Source: Cyanobacteria bacterium UBA8803
GTDB taxonomy: Bacteria; Cyanobacteriota; Cyanobacteriia; Cyanobacteriales; Coleofasciculaceae
NCBI GenBank assembly: GCA_003505715.1
Contig: DNXU01000388.1
Location: 1,116-8,138 of the forward strand
Direction: 5' to 3'
DNA: 7,023 nucleotides
Below are positions 1-6,000 of the stretch, in pieces. Every line of letters starts with the position of its first letter. Positions within the stretch are counted from its first letter, which is position 1. The notes under the pieces are model-generated. The model ran no database searches, was not told the origin of the DNA, and was given only the letters and a program-made list of their open reading frames with translations. A program made the translations under genes and the position numbers.

Positions 1-1013
<1,013 letters not shown>

Positions 1014-1823
1014 TCAAGTATAAAAAAGACTCCTTAACTGTTCTAGAGGGCTGGTCAAAAGGGGATACCTGAGAAGCTGCTGTGGGTTGAGGAGGGTATG
1101 GATGGGAATGACTTGCATGACGCTGTTGCTGTAGGCGATCGCTTCAAAGCCTTTCACCAGTTCCCGATCCCAAGTTACTTCCTGCACCGTTAACCCTTTC
1201 TGAGTCAGCCAGCCAATCAATTGCGATCGCATCACTCCCGGTAAAATTCCCGCCGCCACAGGTGGCGTCCACCAGCAACCATCTTGCCAACCCCAGAGAT
1301 TGCCCGTAGCAGTTTCCAACCAATTACCCCGATCGTCAACCAAGATAGCTTCCTTTGCCCCAAGCAGTTGAGCCTTTTGAAGAGCTAACCATCCCCCCAA
1401 GTAGTTACCCGTTTTATAGGTAGGTAACGAACGGCGAAATTCTAAGCCATCTGCTAGCCAAGCTGTCACACCCTGCTGTTGACGTTCCCTTAAATCTTCT
1501 GGTAAAGGTCGTCCGGTAATCCACTCTCGTCCATCGGGGAAGATTACGATTCTCAGTACCGGAAAAGATGCTAACAAAGTCTTGGCTCCTTGCCGCAAAC
1601 GCTCCCATTCAGGTAGCTGCCAGCCAAAGGCTTGTAAACTGTGCAACAACCTCGCACAATGGGCATTCCAACTGGTTAAGGGGTGATCTAATGACTCATG
1701 ATAAATTCGCAGGGTTGTAAACACCGTGGCACCGTATAGCAAGCCAGGGTCATCAATTGCTAGATCGATCCGGTTACCCTGAATTAACGTGCCGTTATAC
1801 CAGAAAAATGCTTGAACCATCAT
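1014..1823 (-). CDS. pabC: PLP fold-type IV enzyme, probable 4-amino-4-deoxychorismate lyase
   Basis: 269-aa protein of the class IV aminotransferase family. The probable reaction is 4-amino-4-deoxychorismate to p-aminobenzoate plus pyruvate, in cytosolic folate synthesis. Visible family marks: N-terminal WYNG then DDPGLLYGATVFTTLR (about 24-39); the PLP lysine in YKTGNYLGG (K137); the glutamate expected to contact the PLP ring nitrogen in LVDDRGNWLETATGNL (E170), with N175 after it; and the phosphate-binding loop GILPGVMR (192-199). Length fits the family. Branched-chain and D-amino-acid aminotransferases share these motifs and are separated only by substrate-pocket residues, so the lyase call rests on overall likeness and is less certain than the fold. 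Two adjacent ATG codons (1823 and 1820) are possible starts and no convincing Shine-Dalgarno chooses between them. The gene lies 161 bases upstream of ftsH on the same strand and diverges from the histidine kinase gene. Confidence 0.85.
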   Translation of the reverse strand: MMVQAFFWYNGTLIQGNRIDLAIDDPGLLYGATVFTTLRIYHESLDHPLTSWNAHCARLLHSLQAFGWQLPEWERLRQGAKTLLASFPVLRIVIFPDGREWITGRPLPEDLRERQQQGVTAWLADGLEFRRSLPTYKTGNYLGGWLALQKAQLLGAKEAILVDDRGNWLETATGNLWGWQDGCWWTPPVAAGILPGVMRSQLIGWLTQKGLTVQEVTWDRELVKGFEAIAYSNSVMQVIPIHTLLNPQQLLRYPLLTSPLEQLRSLFYT

Positions 1824-1850
1824 CCAAAATTTGATAGAAGTTCACTAGTT

Positions 1851-1870
1851 TAGGAGTTCAGAATAAAATA
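1851..1870 (+). repeat. Direct repeat on the left side of repeat copy 1
   Basis: TAGGAGTTCAGAATAAAATA recurs at 2114-2134 with a single inserted base, so the two sites bracket repeat copy 1 in the same orientation. It could be a long target-site duplication or a remnant of a local duplication. Twenty bases is longer than target duplications usual for small bacterial elements. Confidence 0.6.
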
Positions 1871-2094
1871 TATATCTGTAGGGGCGAGTCGCTGTGAAGA
1901 TATCAAAAATGAAGGCGATAATCTTAATTAACTCGCCCATGCCAGAGATTTGGTTTACTTTAATTTCAGCATCATCCAGGGCGACCAAATACATTCTCTT
2001 CACGTCCACCTAATCTTAAACAGCGGGTCGCCCCTACAGATATATATTTTATGTGTATAAGGTTTTTACCTCTCAAATAAAAATGCTACCTATA
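1863..2094 (+). mobile_element. MITE-like nested-palindrome repeat, copy 1
   Basis: Non-coding element with long inverted ends. ATAAAATATATATCTG at 1863-1878 has its exact reverse complement at 2037-2052, and the pairing continues inward through TAGGGGCGA and, with two mismatches, to CGCTGT. The core (1876-2039, 164 bases) is repeated in reverse orientation at 4403-4567 with about 90% identity by eye. Inside are two smaller stems: GGGCGAGT (1882-1889) with ACTCGCCC (1931-1938), and GGGCGACC (1979-1986) with GGTCGCCC (2026-2033). The right flank to 2094, with AAATAAAAATGCTA near its tip, matches the outer ends of copy 2. There is no intact transposase frame, which fits a non-autonomous element. 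The family is not recognised by name. Confidence 0.8.
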
Positions 2095-2113
2095 AATTCT
2101 CAGGAAAAACTCA

Positions 2114-2134
2114 TAGGAGTATCAGAATAAAATA
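2114..2134 (+). repeat. Direct repeat on the right side of repeat copy 1
   Basis: Partner of 1851-1870, matching at 20 positions with one extra A after TAGGAGT. It lies 19 bases beyond the right outer tip of repeat copy 1. Confidence 0.6.
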
Positions 2135-2204
2135 ATTTTTTCAAGGAGTGTTTGATTAAAATAAATATGATAGCGAATAATTCGCCGCTTTTCCAGTAGA
2201 GATA

Positions 2205-2226
2205 CTGCTCTTCAAGAGAAGTGCAG
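2205..2226 (+). promoter_or_regulatory. Inverted repeat in the leader of the histidine kinase gene
   Basis: CTGC-T-CTTC-AAGA-GAAG-T-GCAG forms a stem of eight pairs with one central T-T mismatch and a four-base loop, ending 83 bases before the start codon. It could be an RNA hairpin or a dimeric regulator site; there is no T-run, so it is not a standard terminator. The function is unknown. Confidence 0.35.
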
Positions 2227-2309
2227 CGCGGCAGAAATAACCCGCCAGTTCAAAAAGATTAAAAGCACTAGCAAGTGGTTTTAAGGATTATTTTGACCAA
2301 ACCAACCCC

Positions 2310-3752
2310 ATGAAACTACCCAGCCGTCTGCTAAAAGCCACAAGGAATGTTTGGCAGACACTCGATCCCTATTCACTACAGATGCGATTAACAGTGGGAA
2401 TTGCCGCTGTGTCAGCTATGGGATTGGGTGGCGTGGCGATCTGGACGAGTTGGAAAATGCAGCACATCCTTGTCACCAGCCAGAAGCAGAACATCCAATA
2501 CCTGGCTGAACGTTTGCCCCATGATATAGAAATTTACAGCGATATGCTGCCGCTGGCAACCGGGATGCAAAAGGCAATTAATAACCTGACCACTGATAAC
2601 ACTCTACTGTGGGTACGCAGTACTGATGGCTCGATTATCGCTCAATCTACAGCACTCCAGGCAAACGCCAACCATTTATTAAGATCCCAAATGCAACTCA
2701 TGCCCAAGTTGTATAAAGTACGGGGACGTTACTGGGTTGCTTGCGGCAATCCCTTGCAAGTCAAGGGCAAAATGCTGGGCAAGGTTTACGTTGCCAAGGA
2801 CATCACCAGCGAGCAAATTATGTTTTTGAGCCTGATTAGAACGTTGGGTATTGCTAGTGGCTTATCTATCGTGCTAATTACGGTCGCGATCGCTATTTAC
2901 ATCCAGCGAGCGCTGCAACCCCTACGCCGGATTTCTCAACTGACTCAAACTATTTCTGTAGAAGATTTGGGACAAGCCCAGATTCAGCTAGATCGGGCAC
3001 CCACAGAAGTGAAAGAATTGGCGCAAACGTTCAATAAAATGTTGCTGCGTTTATTTGATGCTTGGGAGATGCAAAGGCAGTTTGTTAGTAATTTTTCCCA
3101 TGAGTTGCGCACGCCCTTAACCATTGTATCCGGTTATTTGCAAAGTACCTTACGCCGAGGTGCTAACCTGACCCAACCGCAGAAAGAAGCCCTGGAAATT
3201 GCCGTATCAGAAACCGATCGCACTATTCAACTATTGCAGGATTTACTGGAGCTGGCACGGGCAGATAATGGCAGGATGCGTTTTAATGTAGAACCTCTGA
3301 TACTTAACGAGGTAGTGGCAGAATTGGTGGAAATGGCCATGCAATATAGTAATAGAGCGATCGCGCTTAAAGCTGCTGCCGATAGAATTGAGGTAAAAGC
3401 AGACCGCGATCGCCTCAAGCAAGTACTGCTCAACTTAATTGATAATGCCGTGAAATACTCTGACCCGGATCGGCCAGTAACGTTGAAGTTAGAACCCGCA
3501 GGCGAACAGGTGAAGATTCATGTATGCGACGAGGGTAGCGGTATTCCTTTGTCCCAACAAACTCGCATCTTTGAGCGTTTCTACAGGGTGGATGAAAACC
3601 GCGCCCGTTCTACTGGGGGTACTGGTTTAGGCTTATCAATTGTCAAGACGCTGGTGGAAGGGATGGGGGGCCATGTTACCGTGCGATCGCAACCCGGTAA
3701 AGGTAGTGTCTTTACTGTCAGCTTGCCTTTAGTAACAATCCCACAAAGATAA
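2310..3752 (+). CDS. Sensor histidine kinase (two-helix, HAMP, HisKA, HATPase)
   Basis: 480-aa inner-membrane sensor kinase of a two-component system, which autophosphorylates on histidine and passes the phosphate to a response regulator. Domains in order: a short cytoplasmic N-terminus; membrane helix at about 27-47; periplasmic sensor domain at about 50-172; second helix at about 174-198; HAMP linker at about 199-252; HisKA with the H box FSHELRTPL (phospho-accepting H264); HATPase with N box NLIDNAVKYS (375-384), G1 box DEGSGIP (407-413), F box FERFYRVD (421-428) and G2 box GGTGLGLSIVK (436-446). All catalytic boxes are intact. There is no PAS or GAF domain, so sensing is probably by the periplasmic domain; I cannot name the signal. 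No response regulator is adjacent, so the partner is elsewhere. ATG 2310 lacks a good Shine-Dalgarno (AAGGAT is over 20 bases away); M25 is a less likely alternative because it would cut the N-terminal tail. It may be cotranscribed with the gene 58 bases downstream. Confidence 0.93.
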   Translation: MKLPSRLLKATRNVWQTLDPYSLQMRLTVGIAAVSAMGLGGVAIWTSWKMQHILVTSQKQNIQYLAERLPHDIEIYSDMLPLATGMQKAINNLTTDNTLLWVRSTDGSIIAQSTALQANANHLLRSQMQLMPKLYKVRGRYWVACGNPLQVKGKMLGKVYVAKDITSEQIMFLSLIRTLGIASGLSIVLITVAIAIYIQRALQPLRRISQLTQTISVEDLGQAQIQLDRAPTEVKELAQTFNKMLLRLFDAWEMQRQFVSNFSHELRTPLTIVSGYLQSTLRRGANLTQPQKEALEIAVSETDRTIQLLQDLLELARADNGRMRFNVEPLILNEVVAELVEMAMQYSNRAIALKAAADRIEVKADRDRLKQVLLNLIDNAVKYSDPDRPVTLKLEPAGEQVKIHVCDEGSGIPLSQQTRIFERFYRVDENRARSTGGTGLGLSIVKTLVEGMGGHVTVRSQPGKGSVFTVSLPLVTIPQR

Positions 3753-3765
3753 CCTCACCGAGAGT

Positions 3766-3797
3766 ATGCTTGAATAAGCATTCCCTCAAAGTGGGAA
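3766..3797 (+). promoter_or_regulatory. Two adjacent inverted repeats before the adenosine-kinase-family gene
   Basis: ATGCTT-gaat-AAGCAT (3766-3781) is followed at once by TTCCC-tcaaagt-GGGAA (3781-3797), whose right arm runs into the Shine-Dalgarno AAGGAGGA (3796-3803). Neither stem has a T-run, so intrinsic termination is not supported. An mRNA structure that partly masks the ribosome binding site, or a processing point between the two genes, is possible. Confidence 0.35.
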
Positions 3798-3803
3798 GGA
3801 GGA
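3796..3803 (+). promoter_or_regulatory. Strong Shine-Dalgarno of the adenosine-kinase-family gene
   Basis: AAGGAGGA ends 7 bases before ATG 3811, close to optimal. It supports that start and contrasts with the histidine kinase and RCCR-like genes, which have no clear Shine-Dalgarno. Confidence 0.8.
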
Positions 3804-3810
3804 TATAAAA

Positions 3811-4293
3811 ATGGAATTCAAGCCAGTCCCTGTAGAAATTCCTGAAGGTTGTAATATCATTATCGGCCACAGCCATTTCATCAAGACCGTTGAGGACTTG
3901 CATGAAATTATGGTCGGTATCTCGCCTCAGGTTAAATTTGGCTTAGCCTTTTGCGAAGCCTCTGGCCCTTGTTTAATTAGGGTATCGGGCAACGACCAAG
4001 CACTGCAAGACGTGGCGACTAAGAATGCCCAAGCGATCGCCGCCGGACACAGTTTTGTTATCTTGATGAAACAAGCATTTCCCATCAATTTTTTGAATGC
4101 TATCAAGCAATGTCCGGAAATTTGCACCATTCACTGCGCAACCGCCAATCCGGTGGAAGTCATCGTCGCTGAAACTCAACAAGGGCGAGGGATTGTCGGG
4201 GTTGTGGATGGTTTCTCCCCTCAGGGTGTAGAAAGTGCAGAAGATGTGCAAAACCGCCAGCAGTTTTTGCGGAAAATTGGCTATAAACTTTAA
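3811..4293 (+). CDS. Adenosine-specific kinase family protein (PF04008, formerly DUF355)
   Basis: 160-aa soluble protein whose whole length matches the small family found in archaea and various bacteria. Conserved blocks as I recall them: IIIGHSHFIKTVEDLHE (about 16-32), KFGLAFCEASGPCLIRVSGN (42-61), AGHSFVILMKQAFPINFLNA (78-97), then CTIHCATANPVEVIVAETQQ and GRGIVGVVDGFSPQGVE up to the terminal LRKIGYKL. The family name comes from structural work on an archaeal member proposed to phosphorylate adenosine; its physiological role in cyanobacteria is not established, so the name is a family label and not a proven activity. The protein is unrelated to ribokinase-type adenosine kinases. Length is normal and the start is fixed by a strong Shine-Dalgarno. 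It follows the histidine kinase gene by 58 bases on the same strand and may share its transcript; repeat copy 2 lies just downstream. Confidence 0.9.
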   Translation: MEFKPVPVEIPEGCNIIIGHSHFIKTVEDLHEIMVGISPQVKFGLAFCEASGPCLIRVSGNDQALQDVATKNAQAIAAGHSFVILMKQAFPINFLNAIKQCPEICTIHCATANPVEVIVAETQQGRGIVGVVDGFSPQGVESAEDVQNRQQFLRKIGYKL

Positions 4294-4686
4294 TGTAGTT
4301 AACACTTCTTCAGCAGTCAATAACTCAGCTATAGCATTTTTCTTTGAGATGTCAATAAATTATCTAGCATAGACAAATCACACACCTTTTCATCATGAAA
4401 AACTGTAGGGGCGACCCGCTGTTTAGGATTAGGTGGATGTGAAGAGAATTGATTGGGTCGCCCTGGATGATGCTGAGATTCTTGGTAAACCAAATCCCTG
4501 GCATGGGCGAGTCAATTAAGGTTATCGCATTCACCTTTGATATTTTCACAGCGACTCGCCCCTACAGATATATATTTTATAGGTATAACTTTTTACATAT
4601 TAAATAAAAATGCGATATAGCGTGCCTTAGATACCAACACTCCCGATGGTAAAGTAAATAGCAAAGCCCGATCGCATCAATAACAA
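4294..4686. other. 393-base intergenic region with repeat copy 2
   Basis: Spacer between the adenosine-kinase-family gene and the RCCR-like gene, both rightward. About three quarters of it is repeat copy 2 (4330-4621). Only 65 bases (4622-4686) separate the repeat from the RCCR-like start, so that gene's promoter is either in this short stretch, where no clear -35/-10 pair is seen, or supplied by the repeat. No intrinsic terminator was found after the upstream gene. Confidence 0.7.
4330..4621 (-). mobile_element. MITE-like nested-palindrome repeat, copy 2 (inverted relative to copy 1)
   Basis: The core at 4403-4567 is the reverse complement of the copy 1 core with roughly 16 differences and one indel in 165 bases. 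Internal stems are conserved, for example GGGCGACC (4409-4416) with GGTCGCCC (4456-4463). Outside the core an outer, imperfect inverted pair is visible: TATAGCATTTTTCTTTGAG from 4330 on the left, and AAATAAAAATGCGATATAGC ending at 4621 on the right. TATAGC occurs in direct orientation at both tips (4330-4335 and 4616-4621), which would fit a short TA-type target duplication. The element therefore looks about 290 bases long and carries no transposase. A 61-codon reverse-strand frame inside it has no recognisable product. Confidence 0.8.
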
Positions 4687-5463
4687 ATGATGAATCCGCA
4701 AACAGATAGAGAAAATCCAACTGTATTTGACAGGCTCTGGGGTATTCTGAGCGAACTCCGTCAAAAACTAGGCGATCGCTTCGAGTTGCAGCCAAATCAT
4801 GCTACTGAAACCTTACAAAGCTTTAGTAGTCCTGATGGTAAAGTCCAGGGTTCGTTGACCGCGTTTTCAGGCTCAGAGATTGACTGGTTGGTGCATTCTT
4901 GGCTGCACAACCCTATGTTGAACTTCAGCACCATGCGCTTAACTGTTTGGCTGGGGTCACAGATCCGGGTTCCCCATCTAGCGTTTGAGTTGGGTACAGT
5001 GCCAAATGTATTTTTCTATATGGATTACATTCCTCGGGTCGATCTGTGGTCTGACCTGAACTACGTGGAGCGCTATTACGAACCCGTTGAGCCAACCTAC
5101 TTGACATTACGGGGTAATTCTCAGCTGTCTCTATTTGTGAGCAAGAGTCTTTACGTCCGCCAAGTGCAATCCCCCACTCACTTATGCTACACTTGCTCGG
5201 CTACAGAAGATCCCTGCGGCCTAATTCACAACCTTGCCCATGAAATGCTAGATCGCTGGCTAAGTTGGGTTGATGAAGCAGAACCAGTTCCAGAAACAGC
5301 TCGCACGGCTTTAGCAGAACGCGACTCCTGCCTACGCCGCATCAGTGCCGAACGCGATCCAGGTAACCGAATGGCCGTGCAGCTATTTGGCTCAGAATTA
5401 ACCGATAGATTAGTTAGAGCGCTATGGGGCGATCACAACATTTCCTCAGTTGTGGAGGAATGA
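4687..5463 (+). CDS. Red chlorophyll catabolite reductase (RCCR/ACD2) homologue
   Basis: 258-aa soluble protein. Plant RCCR reduces the linear tetrapyrrole red chlorophyll catabolite to a primary fluorescent catabolite using ferredoxin, and has the ferredoxin-dependent bilin reductase fold. By alignment from memory to Arabidopsis ACD2, matching blocks run in order: IDWLVHSWLH (65-74), VPHLAFEL (95-102), YIPRVDL (114-120), YVERYYEP (126-133), SKSLYVRQVQSPT (152-164), LAERD (209-213), AERDPGN (221-227) and QLFGSELTDRLVRA (232-245). The residues implicated in plant catalysis, Glu154 and Asp291, fall on E101 and D224, both present. There is no transit peptide, so the length matches the mature plant enzyme. 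The native substrate is uncertain: if the host lacks a pheophorbide a oxygenase, it may act on another bilin. MMNP at 4687 is the likely start (second ATG at 4690 possible); no Shine-Dalgarno is seen. It converges on the next gene with 14 bases between stops. Confidence 0.88.
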   Translation: MMNPQTDRENPTVFDRLWGILSELRQKLGDRFELQPNHATETLQSFSSPDGKVQGSLTAFSGSEIDWLVHSWLHNPMLNFSTMRLTVWLGSQIRVPHLAFELGTVPNVFFYMDYIPRVDLWSDLNYVERYYEPVEPTYLTLRGNSQLSLFVSKSLYVRQVQSPTHLCYTCSATEDPCGLIHNLAHEMLDRWLSWVDEAEPVPETARTALAERDSCLRRISAERDPGNRMAVQLFGSELTDRLVRALWGDHNISSVVEE

Positions 5464-5477
5464 ATAATCATGGTGCC

Positions 5478-5966
5478 TCATCGATGATCTAGCCACTGTT
5501 GCCGCCTGACTCTCAAATAAACTCTCAGGGGAAATTGATAAAACTCCATCACCAACCATACCACTAGTACCAGATGAGATACAAAAGTTAACCCAGTCCA
5601 AACCTGGGGTAGCCAAGACAAGCGGCTGCTGGGGTCTGGTGGAAAAGTATAAGCGGCCAGACCAATTAAGGTAGTTGGCAGGGTAATAAACGCTACAGCC
5701 AATAACCAGGTTCCCCAGTTCCAGGCTACCCCCTCTAAGTGTGCGCCGATCCAATTTTGGCCATTCCAGCGCCAGGAGAGGGGAGGCTGTCGGTCACTCA
5801 TTTTCAAGATCTGTCTTTCTAGATCGGCGGTAAAAATGTGGCGGCAGGAACCACAAGCTAAAGCATCCATTAAGGACATGGCTTGGATCTGGCCTAAACG
5901 GCAGATCGGCCAAGGGTAAACCCCATGATAGTTCAAACGGTTGACCGAGTTTTGTGGACTGTACAT
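5478..5966 (-). CDS. Small conserved-type membrane protein with CxxC and two C-terminal helices, function unknown
   Basis: 162 aa from ATG 5966. The N-terminal part has C22 in YPWPICRLG and a knuckle CGSC (C38, C41) followed by RHIF, resembling half of a zinc ribbon or rubredoxin-like fold. A WRWNGQNW stretch follows (65-72), then two hydrophobic helices at about 85-107 and 121-142, and a basic tail LRVRRQQW. I recognise it only as a type of hypothetical protein seen in cyanobacteria; no activity can be assigned. The frame is open up to an ATG at 6071, but that start would overlap the upstream gene by 71 bases, and those extra 35 residues look like read-through, so 5966 is preferred. No strong Shine-Dalgarno marks it. 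It begins 34 bases after the ChaN-like gene ends on the same strand, so the two are probably one transcript. Confidence 0.75.
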   Translation of the reverse strand: MYSPQNSVNRLNYHGVYPWPICRLGQIQAMSLMDALACGSCRHIFTADLERQILKMSDRQPPLSWRWNGQNWIGAHLEGVAWNWGTWLLAVAFITLPTTLIGLAAYTFPPDPSSRLSWLPQVWTGLTFVSHLVLVVWLVMEFYQFPLRVYLRVRRQQWLDHR

Positions 5967-6000
5967 GAGAAAAGCAACCTGCGATCCCTTCCTTAAAATA

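Larger units (their letters stand above)
1824..2309. other. 486-base divergent intergenic region with repeat copy 1
   Basis: Spacer between the pabC-like gene (leftward) and the histidine kinase gene (rightward), so it should carry promoters for both. It holds the palindromic repeat copy 1 (1863-2094), a 20-base direct repeat flanking that copy (1851-1870 and 2114-2134), and an AT-rich stretch at about 2130-2185 where several poor -10-like boxes can be read but no convincing -35/-10 pair. No plausible coding frame was seen. Confidence 0.7.

Noticed and set aside
3973..4320. Minus-strand open frame of 115 codons
   Set aside because: It lies opposite the adenosine-kinase-family gene, which is conserved over its full length; the composition of the antisense frame is not protein-like.
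4364..4549. Minus-strand open frame of 61 codons inside repeat copy 2
   Set aside because: The equivalent frame in copy 1 is disrupted by an indel and the element is defined by its palindromes, so this is chance openness and not a transposase.
1863..4621. CRISPR array or tRNA and rRNA genes
   Set aside because: The repeats are only two, inverted, and long; there is no regular short-repeat and spacer pattern and no tRNA or rRNA sequence was recognised anywhere in the window.
1863..4621. Composite transposon carrying the kinase genes
   Set aside because: Neither repeat copy encodes a transposase and the copies differ in their outer ends, so a composite transposon is not supported beyond two independent inverted insertions.
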